Made by a program: the position numbers and the translations under genes
In this document: positions 7,576 through 17,058 of the stretch, one piece after another
Numbering within the stretch: the first letter of the stretch is position 1
Layout of the letters: every line of letters begins with the position of its first letter
The notes under the pieces: generated by a model
What the model saw: the letters and a program-made list of their open reading frames with translations, nothing else
Told to the model about the DNA's origin: nothing
Databases searched by the model: none
From: Succiniclasticum ruminis DSM 9236
GTDB taxonomy: Bacteria > Bacillota > Negativicutes > Acidaminococcales > Acidaminococcaceae
Length of the DNA: 64,000 nucleotides
Direction of reading: 5' to 3'
Assembly (NCBI RefSeq): GCF_900112895.1
Contig: NZ_FONL01000001.1
Span: 345,234 to 409,233, forward strand

Positions 7576-8781
7576 ATGCATACTATGAAAAAGCAGCTTA
7601 CTCTTTGCGCAACCTTATTATGTATATTGTTCCTGTTTTTCGGCTGCAGCGCCGCGGAAAAAGGAACGAATTCGGCAGGAAGAGCATCTGAGCCTGTCGC
7701 GGACACCTGGGCCACGGAAAAAGGGATACGGCAGCTGGCGGATTCTGTCACGGACAAAATGACTTTGGAAGAAAAAATAGGCCAGATGATGTTTGTGGGC
7801 ATCCACGGGACGACGCTCACCGAAAACACAAAGAACAGCCTTACTTCCATGCATGTGGGCGGTATCATCCTGTTTGACCGGAACATGGAAACCCGTGAAC
7901 AGGTCAAAGCCTTAAACTCCTCCCTAAAAGACCTGGCGCTGAATTCTTACAGCCTTCCCCTGTTCCTTTCAGTAGATCAGGAAGGGGGACTGGTAACCCG
8001 GATGAAGCAGCAAGCCTACACGACGCCTCCCGCAACGGAAATCAGCAAGGGCAAACCGGAAGACGCGTACACGCATGCGAACAAAACCGGAAACGATATC
8101 CGGGAACTGGGTTTCAACCTTGACTTTGCCCCGGTGCTGGACATCGGCAGCCGTATGCACGGGCGTACCTATGGTACTACACCGCAGCAGGTTACATCTT
8201 TCGGGGAACAGGCCTGCCGCGGACTACGGGACAGCGGTGTCCTGTTTACCATAAAACATTTTCCGGGCATGGGCCGCAGCGAAACCGACCCACACACCGA
8301 TAAATCAGTAGTGAACGTACCTCAGCAGACTATTTTACAGGAAGACATGCTGCCTTTCCGGCACATCATCGACCAATATCCCCACCACCAGTTCATGGTG
8401 ATGGCCGGCCATATCCGCTATCCTGCCTTTGATGCAAAACCTGCCAGCCTTTCACCTGTCATCCTGAAACAAATGCTGCGGAGCCAGCTGGGCTATCAGG
8501 GCATCGTCATCACTGACGACCTGGACATGGGCGCTGTCAGCGAAGGATATACGCCGGAAAAAATCGGCATCGTCGCCATTCAGGCCGGAACGGACATACT
8601 GCTGAGCTGTCATGATCCGGAAGTACAGCAACGTATTTACCGCAGCACGCTGCAGGCCGTGAAAGACGGAAAGCTTTCCCTGACAGCTATTGATGCCTCC
8701 GTCCGCCGTATCGTATATTGCAAACTGAAGAATTTTACGGATGTAAACCAACGGGAAAAACTGTATAAGAAAATACTATAG
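7576..8781 (+). CDS. glycoside hydrolase family 3 lipoprotein (NagZ-like beta-N-acetylhexosaminidase)
   Basis: A protein of about 401 residues with a lipoprotein signal (LFLFFGC), so it is membrane anchored outside the cytoplasm. The GH3 domain shows KHFPGMG..ETDPHTD, with the Asp-His catalytic dyad region, and ITDDLDMG, which holds the nucleophile Asp of NagZ-type enzymes. The usual KHFPGHG is KHFPGMG here. The expected reaction is release of N-acetylglucosamine from muropeptides. GGAG is five bases before the ATG at 7576; the signal peptide could also begin at 7585. Confidence 0.85.
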   Translation: MHTMKKQLTLCATLLCILFLFFGCSAAEKGTNSAGRASEPVADTWATEKGIRQLADSVTDKMTLEEKIGQMMFVGIHGTTLTENTKNSLTSMHVGGIILFDRNMETREQVKALNSSLKDLALNSYSLPLFLSVDQEGGLVTRMKQQAYTTPPATEISKGKPEDAYTHANKTGNDIRELGFNLDFAPVLDIGSRMHGRTYGTTPQQVTSFGEQACRGLRDSGVLFTIKHFPGMGRSETDPHTDKSVVNVPQQTILQEDMLPFRHIIDQYPHHQFMVMAGHIRYPAFDAKPASLSPVILKQMLRSQLGYQGIVITDDLDMGAVSEGYTPEKIGIVAIQAGTDILLSCHDPEVQQRIYRSTLQAVKDGKLSLTAIDASVRRIVYCKLKNFTDVNQREKLYKKIL

Positions 8782-8792
8782 AAAAAGTTTCT

Positions 8793-10502
8793 TTATTTTT
8801 CGCTTAGTTCATAAAGCTTTTTATATATCCCGTTTTTGCGCATCAGCTGCTCATGGGTTCCGGTCTCTGCCACGATACCGTCCTGAAGCACAAAGATCCT
8901 GTCAGCATTAACTATTGTAGAAAGCCTGTGGGCAATGGTAATGGTCGTCCGGTTTGCGGACAGTTTTTCCAGTGATTCCTGCACGACTTTTTCCGTTGCA
9001 GTATCTAAGGAAGAAGTTGCTTCATCCAGCACAAGGACAGGCGGGTTTTTGAGAAAAGCTCTGGCAATGGCAATACGTTGTTTCTGTCCGCCGGATAGCT
9101 TCACTCCCCGTTCCCCGATACAAGTCTCATACTTTTCCGGAAGTTTTTCAATAAATTCTTCCGCAGCAGCCAGACAGGCTGCTTTTTTTATGTCTGCAGG
9201 ACTGACGGAAGTGTTGCCGTAGGAAATATTATAATTCACAGAATCAGAAAACAGAAAGACATCCTGCTGGACCAGACCGATCGTACGGCGCAGGGACTGC
9301 TGCGTGTATTCCCGTATATCCCTGCCATCCAGCAAAATCCTCCCCTGCTGCGGTTCATAAAAGCGCAGCAACAGGCTGGCAACGGTAGTTTTGCCGGCTC
9401 CGGTTTCCCCTACAAACGCAATTTTTTCCCCGGGCTTTACCGTCAGGGTCAGATTCCTGAGAACCACTCCGTTTCCGTAGCTGAAGCAGACATTATCAAA
9501 AACAATCTCGCCTTTCACGTCCTTGCATTCAACAGCGTCCGGGGTGTCCTGAATCTCCGGTTCAATCTGCATGATTTCATAAAACCGGGAAAAGCCGGCC
9601 ATGCCACGCTGATACATTTCCGCAAACACAGTCAGGCGCAGCAGCGGTTTCATAAAGAGGTTTACATATAACAAGAAGGCTACAAAATCACTGAGTTTTA
9701 ACCTGTCTGTGGCAATCATCCAGCCGCCAACGCCCATCATCACCACATTGATCAGATTGCTGAAGAAAGCTACGCTGCCGGAAAAGTAGGCCACCAGACG
9801 TGTCGACTTGCGCCGGCCGGCAATATATGTATCACACTTCTCCGCAAATCGGCCGGCCTCCTGTTCCTCCAGGGCGAAAGCCTTGATCAGCCGGATCCCG
9901 TTCAAATCTTCCGTAACCTGTGCGGACACATCACCGTATAACACACGGTTGGCCCGGAACCGCTGTTTCATTTTACGGTTAATATAGACAGTATGCACAG
10001 TTTTCGCAACAAGCAGCAATACGATAAATGATGCCAGCACCGGATTCATCCAGATCAGAATGGCAATGGTTCCCAACATGGTTATGGAACAGATGAGGAC
10101 GTCATTAGGACCTTTGAAGGTCAGTTCCCCGATTTCCGTCAGATCTGTGGTGATGCGTGACAGCAGCTGGCCGGTTTTATTGTCGTCAAAATACCGGAAA
10201 GACATCTTTTCCAAATGGCGGAAAAGATCCTGCCGCATATCATTTTCCATGTGAACGGAAACCAGGGTGCCTTTATACTGCACAATATACGATAAGACAA
10301 AGCTGACACAGTACAGCACGAAGAGAATGACAATCATACGGAATATATTCTCTATATTTTTCCCCGGCAGTTCCACATCCATAATATGACGTACCAGCAT
10401 CGGGAAAACCAGGTCCAGCGCTGCGGAAAAAAGTGAAAGAAACAGCAGTGCCCAAACGGTCCGCCTGTAAGGCTTATAATATGTAAATAATGCTTTTAAC
10501 AT
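8793..10502 (-). CDS. ABC exporter, fused permease and ATPase (MsbA/MDR type)
   Basis: A half-transporter of 569 residues: six membrane segments in residues 10-300, then an ATPase with Walker A GETGAGKTT, signature LSGGQKQR and Walker B VLVLDEATSSLD. It should act as a homodimer exporting a hydrophobic compound or lipid. I place the start at ATG 10502 (GGGAG nine bases upstream), just past the stop of the propeller gene. It is last in the long run that begins with the CobN-like gene, so it may export something connected with that pathway, though this is inference. Confidence 0.88.
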   Translation of the reverse strand: MLKALFTYYKPYRRTVWALLFLSLFSAALDLVFPMLVRHIMDVELPGKNIENIFRMIVILFVLYCVSFVLSYIVQYKGTLVSVHMENDMRQDLFRHLEKMSFRYFDDNKTGQLLSRITTDLTEIGELTFKGPNDVLICSITMLGTIAILIWMNPVLASFIVLLLVAKTVHTVYINRKMKQRFRANRVLYGDVSAQVTEDLNGIRLIKAFALEEQEAGRFAEKCDTYIAGRRKSTRLVAYFSGSVAFFSNLINVVMMGVGGWMIATDRLKLSDFVAFLLYVNLFMKPLLRLTVFAEMYQRGMAGFSRFYEIMQIEPEIQDTPDAVECKDVKGEIVFDNVCFSYGNGVVLRNLTLTVKPGEKIAFVGETGAGKTTVASLLLRFYEPQQGRILLDGRDIREYTQQSLRRTIGLVQQDVFLFSDSVNYNISYGNTSVSPADIKKAACLAAAEEFIEKLPEKYETCIGERGVKLSGGQKQRIAIARAFLKNPPVLVLDEATSSLDTATEKVVQESLEKLSANRTTITIAHRLSTIVNADRIFVLQDGIVAETGTHEQLMRKNGIYKKLYELSEK

Positions 10503-10507
10503 AACGG

Positions 10508-11917
10508 TCAGCTCCCTGTCCGCAAATCCCATATATGCAGCCGGTACGATCCGATCAGTTTCCCTTCCGGCGTCATGGCCGGCGCTTCCACTCCTGCCAT
10601 TTTCTTCCCATCATGGCTGATGGCTGCAGCCTGGCAAGGACCCTCCGTATGAAAGAACCTCTCTTTCTTTCCGTTTTCCAGATTCAGAAGCAAGGCTCCG
10701 TGCGCACTGTAATCATGAGTCCTCACATTACGTCCCACCGAACAGGCCGCAAGTTTTTCCGAAGCAAAGTCAATGTTTTCAATCGTGCCCAGAGCGCGGT
10801 ACTGATATCTGTAAGTCCCGTCCAGTTTAAACACAAAGAGACTGTTGTTGCTGGGATGTTCCACCGGGGTAGGCAATTGCCAGTTTTCCCTGTTAAACGT
10901 ATTGATGGTGGAAAAAATGACACCCTCCGGCCTTATATACCCGTCCCGCCCGGAAGCATTGATCCAGGATCCGTCAACTTTCGCAGGTTTTGAGAGAAAA
11001 CGCCACCAGACAATTTTCCCGTTTTTGTCAAACAGGAAACCGCGGCCGTCGCTTCCGGTCCCTGCCAGATACTCCCCATCCGCGGAGAAAGTAGGACTGC
11101 CCCGCAGCACTGTATTGTTAAAAGGTTTCACCGGATCAACAAAGGTCTCGTTTAAAACAGAACCGTCATGTTTATCAATGATATACAGGGTCTTTTTATA
11201 TTTCATATCGGGATGAAAATCGTAGGCGCTGGTAGCTATGACAACCCGTTCCGTTCCATCGCTGACATCACACCAGTTGATCCAGCTGTCGATAGTCTCA
11301 TCCTTTGGGAACTTCCATAAAAACTTTCCCTGCGGATCAAGAGCTATCATCCGTCCGTTATAACCGCGCCTGCCATCTTTATTCATAACGAACCGGTACA
11401 TGTTCACGAAAGCATTCCCTGCCTTATCCACTGCAATGTGGACCGGAGCCGGCAGGGACCGGTTCTGCGAATCCACGCCAATATAATCGGCCGCTTTGTG
11501 TTTCCATTCGATATCGCCTGTGTGCACATTAACTGCATATAAATTACCGTCCGCGCTGTGTTCCCCTACATAGGCCAGTTTTCCGTCTCCCGTCACAGCC
11601 AGGGATACCAGTTTCCCTATACCCAAAGAACGTTTCCATAACTGTTTTCCTGTCATATCGAACAAAAACAGTTCTCCCTTGTCCGTTCCCACCAGCCATG
11701 CATCCTCCGCACCCACGTACAGTATCTGCGCTCTGGTAAAACCCATACGGTCATAGTTCTCCGCCGGTATATCGCCCAGAAACACACTTACTCCGTCCTT
11801 CCCCCGGACGCTTTGAAAAACAGTCCAGGGAGTCCGGCTGCCGGTAAGCCAGAATAAGGCACAGCAGGACAAAGCAAAAAGAAACAGTATCAGCAAACTC
11901 TTGATTTTCTTACCCAT
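10508..11917 (-). CDS. membrane-anchored beta-propeller protein (PQQ/WD40-like)
   Basis: A 469-residue protein with an N-terminal hydrophobic anchor (LLILFLFALSCCALFWL) followed by repeated propeller blades of the form G.L...D..G...W (GELFLFDMTGKQLWKR, GNLYAVNVHTGDIEWK, GRMIALDPQGKFLWKF, GFLFDKNGKIVWW, LHIWDL at the end). No enzymatic motif is seen. It probably faces the periplasm. It lies between the ECF T-component gene and the ABC exporter gene, with 17 bases or less on each side, so it is most likely part of the same operon; its partner is unknown. Confidence 0.75.
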   Translation of the reverse strand: MGKKIKSLLILFLFALSCCALFWLTGSRTPWTVFQSVRGKDGVSVFLGDIPAENYDRMGFTRAQILYVGAEDAWLVGTDKGELFLFDMTGKQLWKRSLGIGKLVSLAVTGDGKLAYVGEHSADGNLYAVNVHTGDIEWKHKAADYIGVDSQNRSLPAPVHIAVDKAGNAFVNMYRFVMNKDGRRGYNGRMIALDPQGKFLWKFPKDETIDSWINWCDVSDGTERVVIATSAYDFHPDMKYKKTLYIIDKHDGSVLNETFVDPVKPFNNTVLRGSPTFSADGEYLAGTGSDGRGFLFDKNGKIVWWRFLSKPAKVDGSWINASGRDGYIRPEGVIFSTINTFNRENWQLPTPVEHPSNNSLFVFKLDGTYRYQYRALGTIENIDFASEKLAACSVGRNVRTHDYSAHGALLLNLENGKKERFFHTEGPCQAAAISHDGKKMAGVEAPAMTPEGKLIGSYRLHIWDLRTGS

Positions 11918-11934
11918 AAGCCACCTGACGCTAC

Positions 11935-12810
11935 TTACAAATACATCTTGGATATGTCATAAATTTTCCTGAGCACCCCAAAATACAGCCCCTGTTCAGA
12001 CAACACATAACAAAGCTTGCTGCCCACCACTGCCAGGGTGAACAGGAAAAACACAATACAGCCGGCCTGTTCCGCTGTTTTCCAGGACTGGCGGACCTGA
12101 GATACTTTAGCGGAGAAAAAGCCCCGGCTGACCACAGACAGCGCCAGCGTCTGTGCCCTGCGGAGACAGCGTGCCAACAAAGGCTTTGCAATATAAGGAA
12201 TATGCTGTACTATTGCGGTACGTCCCCTCTGGGTTTCACTGCGAAGCTGCAGGGCCGTAATAATTTCTCCCGTCTCCGCTGCCAGCACCGGCAGGAACCG
12301 GATCGCCGTCACCAGCATAAACGCAACCTGGGGTGGCAGACGCCAGGCCAGCAACGCATTCAGCAGTTGCCGGGGATCGCTGGTCCAGCAAACCAGAAGC
12401 CCCAATGAAAGCATGGATGCCGTACGCAGCCCCTGCACCGCTCCGTATAAAATTCCTTCACGGTAAATAAACAAGCCGCCCGTTATCTCCCCCAACAGGG
12501 AGGAATCCGGGGGAATGAGCACAAACAAAGCCGTACGGGGGGACTGGGAAAAGAAAAGGGCCTGGCTCACCATGCTGCCCCAAAGGCCAAGCATCAGCAA
12601 AACAGCCATGACTTTCCATTTATAGAAAGAGGTTCCCGCCGTCAGATGCAGCAGCAACGTTACCATAAATAATACAAACAGGGTGCGGGGATTGTCTACC
12701 GTAATCATCAAAACCGCAAATAAAAACAGTATGATCAGCTTGGTCCGCCCGTTAATTTCACGTGCCCAAAACCTCGCGTCAGTTCCTTCCCACAACTGCC
12801 GCATGGACAT
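11935..12810 (-). CDS. ECF transporter T component
   Basis: A 291-residue EcfT/CbiQ-family scaffold protein. It has five hydrophobic segments (starting LIILFLFAVLMITV), and the cytoplasmic region after residue 170 carries the family motif with a basic-alanine stretch (LQLRSETQRGR, then LARCLRRAQTLALSVVSRGF) that contacts the ATPases. GAGG lies nine bases before ATG 12810. It overlaps the end of the ATPase gene by 32 bases, which implies translational coupling. Confidence 0.88.
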   Translation of the reverse strand: MSMRQLWEGTDARFWAREINGRTKLIILFLFAVLMITVDNPRTLFVLFMVTLLLHLTAGTSFYKWKVMAVLLMLGLWGSMVSQALFFSQSPRTALFVLIPPDSSLLGEITGGLFIYREGILYGAVQGLRTASMLSLGLLVCWTSDPRQLLNALLAWRLPPQVAFMLVTAIRFLPVLAAETGEIITALQLRSETQRGRTAIVQHIPYIAKPLLARCLRRAQTLALSVVSRGFFSAKVSQVRQSWKTAEQAGCIVFFLFTLAVVGSKLCYVLSEQGLYFGVLRKIYDISKMYL

Positions 12811-14434
12811 AATGGCTTACCTCCTTTTCCGAGATGCAGGGAGGAATCCCCAACCGCTCCGCAATATCCAATACTGCCGGGACCGTCAGCCCGCTTTGCA
12901 GCAGAAGATTCCGATCGCATAAGATTTCATCCGCCGGTCCGTCCGCCACAATCTTCCCCTGCTCCAAAAGCATCACCCGGTCCGCGATCTGGGACGCAAG
13001 CTCTATATCATGGGTACAGATAAAGACGCTTCCCCCATTGTTTTTAAAATCCAACAGCAGTTTTTTGATTTCAGCAAGACTGCTTTCATCCTGCCCGGTA
13101 GTAGGCTCATCCAGCAGCAATAAACGCGGTTCTTTGGCCAGCATGGCTCCTAACACGACCCGCAGCCGCTGCCCCTTGCTTAAAGCCAGTGGAAAATCCT
13201 GCGCGTAAGAAGTCAGATTCAGCTGTTCCAGCATGACAGCTATTTTTTCCGGCGTCATTCCCCGGTTTTTCCAGGCCAGTTCTTCCGTAACCGTATCCGC
13301 CAGCAGCATGAGATCCGCTTCCTGGAGGAGATATCCCACCTTGCCCAGGGCTTTACGGACAGGAATGCCATCCAGCAGCAGCGTTCCCCCGGAAGGTTCT
13401 GTAAGTCCTCCCAGCAAATTTAATAAGGTAGATTTTCCGGCGCCGTTGAATCCCATCATGGCGGTAATCTGCCCTTCCCGCAAAATGAAATCCAGGCCCC
13501 GCAGGGTGTCTTCTTCCACGCCCGGATACCGGAACCGTATGCTTTCTGCCCTGACCAGCGGATTCGCACCAGTCTGTTCTGCCTTTTTCTGCTGTTCGCA
13601 GAACCTTTCTATTTCGCACTCTTTGCAAATCATTTCCGCTGTTTCATTTTTGTCGGAAGTCAGATGGGATAAATGAAGTAAACGTCCCAGCTTGACACTT
13701 TGGGGTTCACGGAGGCCCAGGTCCGGTTTATCCGTCAAAAACGGCCACGCCTCATCCATGGCCCCATCATATAATATTTCCCCGTCTTTCATGACCGCAA
13801 GACGGTTAAAATACCGGGCCAGCTCATTGACCCTGTGTTCTATCATCAAAATGGAAATGTTTTCATCCCTGTTCAGATCAAGCAACAGTTCCATAAACGA
13901 CTGCACGCCCTGAGGATTCATCTGACTTACCGGTTCGTCTAAAATCAGCAGGCGCGGTTTCGTGATTAAAATGGAAGCCAGTGCCAGACGCTGACGCTGC
14001 CCGCCGGAAAGCTGGTGGATACTGAATTTTTCATAGCCTTTTAACCCCACACGGCGCAAAGTTTCCGACACTTCTTTCCGAATCGTTTCCGGTTCCTCAC
14101 CCTGGTTCTCCAGAGCAAAGCCGGCCTCGTCTTCAACCGTCATGGCAAACAACTGGTCATCCGGACTCTGATATACCGTACCTGCCAGCAGGCCGATTTT
14201 TTCCGGCGGCCAAAAAGTAATATCCTGACCGTCTAATAAAATTCTTCCCTTCAGTATTCCCTGACCGTCTTCCGACACCAGACCGCTGATGATTTTTATC
14301 AGCGTCGACTTGCCGCAGCCGCTGCGGCCGGCCAGCAGGACCATCTCCCCCTGTTCCATCTTAAGGTCGATATGCTTCAGCGTCCAGGTGTCACGACTCT
14401 GGTAACGATAGGATACATCGTCTATATGTAACAT
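12779..14434 (-). CDS. ECF transporter duplicated ATPase (two ABC domains in one chain)
   Basis: A 551-residue protein holding two ABC ATPase domains: Walker A AGRSGCGKST near residue 35 with LSGGQRQR and ILDEPVSQM, and a second Walker A GFNGAGKST near residue 325 with LSKGQRLR and LLDEPTTGQD. Both are complete. The linker has three closely spaced cysteines (ICKECEIERFC, about residues 264-274), which is not a standard part of such proteins. It energises the neighbouring T and S components. AGGAGG stands before ATG 14434. Confidence 0.9.
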   Translation of the reverse strand: MLHIDDVSYRYQSRDTWTLKHIDLKMEQGEMVLLAGRSGCGKSTLIKIISGLVSEDGQGILKGRILLDGQDITFWPPEKIGLLAGTVYQSPDDQLFAMTVEDEAGFALENQGEEPETIRKEVSETLRRVGLKGYEKFSIHQLSGGQRQRLALASILITKPRLLILDEPVSQMNPQGVQSFMELLLDLNRDENISILMIEHRVNELARYFNRLAVMKDGEILYDGAMDEAWPFLTDKPDLGLREPQSVKLGRLLHLSHLTSDKNETAEMICKECEIERFCEQQKKAEQTGANPLVRAESIRFRYPGVEEDTLRGLDFILREGQITAMMGFNGAGKSTLLNLLGGLTEPSGGTLLLDGIPVRKALGKVGYLLQEADLMLLADTVTEELAWKNRGMTPEKIAVMLEQLNLTSYAQDFPLALSKGQRLRVVLGAMLAKEPRLLLLDEPTTGQDESSLAEIKKLLLDFKNNGGSVFICTHDIELASQIADRVMLLEQGKIVADGPADEILCDRNLLLQSGLTVPAVLDIAERLGIPPCISEKEVSHYVHAAVVGRN

Positions 14435-14443
14435 GCCATCCTC

Positions 14444-16099
14444 CTATTCGCTGACGACCTGGCGCAGTTTGGTCCCGGTCTTAAAGCCGATCCAGCTGCC
14501 GATGCTGCTGTACAGCAATCCGTTTACCAGCATATACATGGCAAGGAACCAGTCCGCGTAATACAAACGGTAAAAGAACATCATCTGTTCAAAATTAACA
14601 AACGTGATCAGGGCATCGCCCAGCCCTAATACGAGGGCAACAAAAAACATATACTTCGTGTCCAGGTTTTCCTTTTTATAGAAGCCGCTTACCCACAGCA
14701 GGAATTCCGTCACCACGATGTATACTGAGGTGCTCAGCACGCCAATCGGTGAAAAATGCCCAAACATAATGCCGGAAAGCATAAATTTAAGTACATATAA
14801 CAACGTAAGCACGCCGGGTTTACGGTACAGAACCAAAAGAGAAACGATCAGCAGGTACTGCATAATGCCGCTCAGGAGCCCGGTGACCAGACCGGAAAAA
14901 GGGCCCAGCAGGGCATGGACCAGATCACCCAAAATGGTTGAAGGCAACGCGATGCCGCCAAAAGAGATTGCAGCAAACAAAGCTACCGTTATAGCGCCTT
15001 TGGCGCCGATGGAAAACACACACTGTTTCAGGCGCAGCAAAAGCAGGAGCGTAATTAAAAAGCATACAAAAGCAAACCCCACCGCAAACAGTCCCAGGCT
15101 GTGTTTCCGTGCTATCGTCAGGGGGACCTCCTGTATCTTCTGCTGGTCACCGCCACTGACAGTGACCCGCAATGTATAATCCCCTTCCAGAATTGTAAAA
15201 TAATCCACATACAAAGGCAGGATAAACGTCTGCGATTTTTTCCCATCAAGGGAAATCAGTGCTGTTGTTTCCGCGCCCTCCCCGGTTTTGCCGGCCCAGC
15301 CTTCACCTGTATCATGATTGGTTGTCCCGGCTGTAATCAGTCCTTCTACAACCTGCCCGCTGACCCGGTCCAGCAGCTGTGCCTTAAACTTCAGGACGCG
15401 GATATCCCGCTGGGGATTGCGCATATCCAGCAGCAGAAAGGTTGCCGGATGATTGAAAACCGCCGACCAGTTAGTAGCTCCGTCGCCTTTCATCCGGTTG
15501 CGAAAACTTTCAAACGTAGTATCCCGCACATAGACAACACCGTTTTCCGCCCTGTCGTCACGACGGCCATAAACATCTACGGGAAGCGTAACCGACTGGA
15601 TATACCAGTTAAACTTCGCCTTGTCCGGTTTCCTGCCCTCCGGCTGCGGCTGCCCGATTGTTTCCCCTGCTGCGTCATAAGTGAAATTAATGCTTTTTCT
15701 TTCTTCCCATCCGTTCCCGGACACAGTAATCTCAATCTCTTTCGTTCCGGACACCGCGCCTTCATCCGCCTGCAGATACAACAAATCAAAATTCTGGCCG
15801 TACCAGGCCTCTGTCTGCCAGTACGCGGACGCGCCGCCTTTATAAATCTGCCAGCCTTCCTTCGGTAATGCAGAGAACCCCCCAGGCAGCTTTACAGAAA
15901 CCTCTGCCTGCTGCATGCGGGGTATATCATAGCTTGTTAAGTTAACATAAAGCGGCAGCGTGCTGCGGCCGGTTACAGTACGAATCTGCTGTTTCTCCAG
16001 ACTGTACGGGTATACCGCATCTAACTGCCTGCCTGCAAATCCGGCAGTTGCCTGTAACAGCAACAATAAGAAAACCAGCAGAGTAATGAGCCGTTTCAT
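14444..16099 (-). CDS. secreted-domain/ECF S-component fusion membrane protein
   Basis: A 551-residue protein with a signal peptide (LLVFLLLLLQATAGFAG), an extracytoplasmic beta-rich region of about 300 residues resembling Ig-like modules, a membrane helix near residue 335, and a C-terminal domain of six hydrophobic segments resembling an ECF S component. The start ATG 16099 overlaps the stop of the preceding ATPase gene (ATGA). With the double ATPase and T gene directly downstream it completes an ECF importer. The large outside domain suggests it receives substrate from a periplasmic partner; substrate unknown. Confidence 0.7.
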   Translation of the reverse strand: MKRLITLLVFLLLLLQATAGFAGRQLDAVYPYSLEKQQIRTVTGRSTLPLYVNLTSYDIPRMQQAEVSVKLPGGFSALPKEGWQIYKGGASAYWQTEAWYGQNFDLLYLQADEGAVSGTKEIEITVSGNGWEERKSINFTYDAAGETIGQPQPEGRKPDKAKFNWYIQSVTLPVDVYGRRDDRAENGVVYVRDTTFESFRNRMKGDGATNWSAVFNHPATFLLLDMRNPQRDIRVLKFKAQLLDRVSGQVVEGLITAGTTNHDTGEGWAGKTGEGAETTALISLDGKKSQTFILPLYVDYFTILEGDYTLRVTVSGGDQQKIQEVPLTIARKHSLGLFAVGFAFVCFLITLLLLLRLKQCVFSIGAKGAITVALFAAISFGGIALPSTILGDLVHALLGPFSGLVTGLLSGIMQYLLIVSLLVLYRKPGVLTLLYVLKFMLSGIMFGHFSPIGVLSTSVYIVVTEFLLWVSGFYKKENLDTKYMFFVALVLGLGDALITFVNFEQMMFFYRLYYADWFLAMYMLVNGLLYSSIGSWIGFKTGTKLRQVVSE

Positions 16100-16956
16100 C
16101 CAAAATTCCGTCCTGTCTGTTGTTGCACACAAATCTTTTTCAGTAAATCTTTTTCCTTTTCTTTTGCCTGTGGATTTTCCCGTGTCGTTATCTCCAGCCG
16201 GCCGCTTTTCGGATTCTGTTCTACTGTAATGTCCGCTTCATAGGCGCGGCTCAGCAATTCTTCTGTAAAAACCTCATCGGGACGGCCGTCAGCCAAGAGT
16301 TTTCCTTCACCCAACAGGAAGATACGGCTGCAATAAGCGGCAGCCAGATCCAGCTCATGGATTACCATCAAAATAGTCTTGCCCATGTTGGCCAGTTCCC
16401 TGGCAAACCGGAATATTTCCTCCCGGTATACCATGTCCAGACCGGTCGTCGGTTCATCCAAAAACAGCACCGGCGTCTGCTGGGCCAGTACCTTGGCCAG
16501 CAGGATGCGCTGCTTCTGGCCGCCGGAAACTTCCGTTACCGGACGCTCTGCCAGATCCAGTGTGCCTGTATAAGACATACAGTCCCGGGCAAGCTCTTTA
16601 TCTTCTTCTTTCTCGCTCTCCCACCATTTCATATAGGGATAACGTCCCGTCAGCACGATATCCAGTCCCGTGTAACCGAATCCTGTTTCCACATTCTGTT
16701 GCAGATAGGCCACGCGCCTGGCCAGTTCCTTTTCCCCATAGGAAGCAAGAGGCTGGTCGAAATACAAAATTTTACCTTCCTTAGCGGGAAGCAGCCCCCG
16801 GATCGTTTTCAATAGTGTACTCTTGCCCGCGCCGTTACGGCCAATGATACCAACCAGTTCACCTGTGTGAATATCGGCGTTGATTCCGCTGATGATGATT
16901 TTATTTTCATAACCAATCGTCAGGTTCTGAATCCGGATTACTGTTTCCTGCATCAT
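16096..16956 (-). CDS. ABC ATPase of the iron-siderophore/heme/cobalamin (FecE/BtuD) type
   Basis: A 286-residue ATPase with Walker A GRNGAGKST (about 38-46), the FecE-type segment VLTGRYPY, signature VSGGQKQR and Walker B VLFLDEPTTGLD. The family powers import through FecCD/BtuC permeases fed by FecB/BtuF binding proteins. No such permease gene is in the window; two binding lipoproteins of this class are 39 kb away at 55.8-58.1 kb. The gene sits between the unknown 172-residue protein and the ECF fusion gene, behind a Fur-box-like palindrome. Confidence 0.88.
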   Translation of the reverse strand: MMQETVIRIQNLTIGYENKIIISGINADIHTGELVGIIGRNGAGKSTLLKTIRGLLPAKEGKILYFDQPLASYGEKELARRVAYLQQNVETGFGYTGLDIVLTGRYPYMKWWESEKEEDKELARDCMSYTGTLDLAERPVTEVSGGQKQRILLAKVLAQQTPVLFLDEPTTGLDMVYREEIFRFARELANMGKTILMVIHELDLAAAYCSRIFLLGEGKLLADGRPDEVFTEELLSRAYEADITVEQNPKSGRLEITTRENPQAKEKEKDLLKKICVQQQTGRNFG

Positions 16957-16980
16957 CTTTAATCCCTGTCTTTCTCTAGA

Positions 16981-17000
16981 TAATAAAAGAATTCTTATTG
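16981..17000. promoter_or_regulatory. Fur-box-like palindrome
   Basis: An AT-rich near-palindrome centred on GAATTC (TAATAAAAGAATTCTTATTG) upstream of the FecE-type ATPase gene. It resembles Fur/DtxR-type iron boxes; no promoter elements are clear. Confidence 0.4.
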
Positions 17001-17058
17001 AGAAGTCGTTCTATTAAATTATTATATACTATATAGCGACAGAAAAAAAGGGATTATT

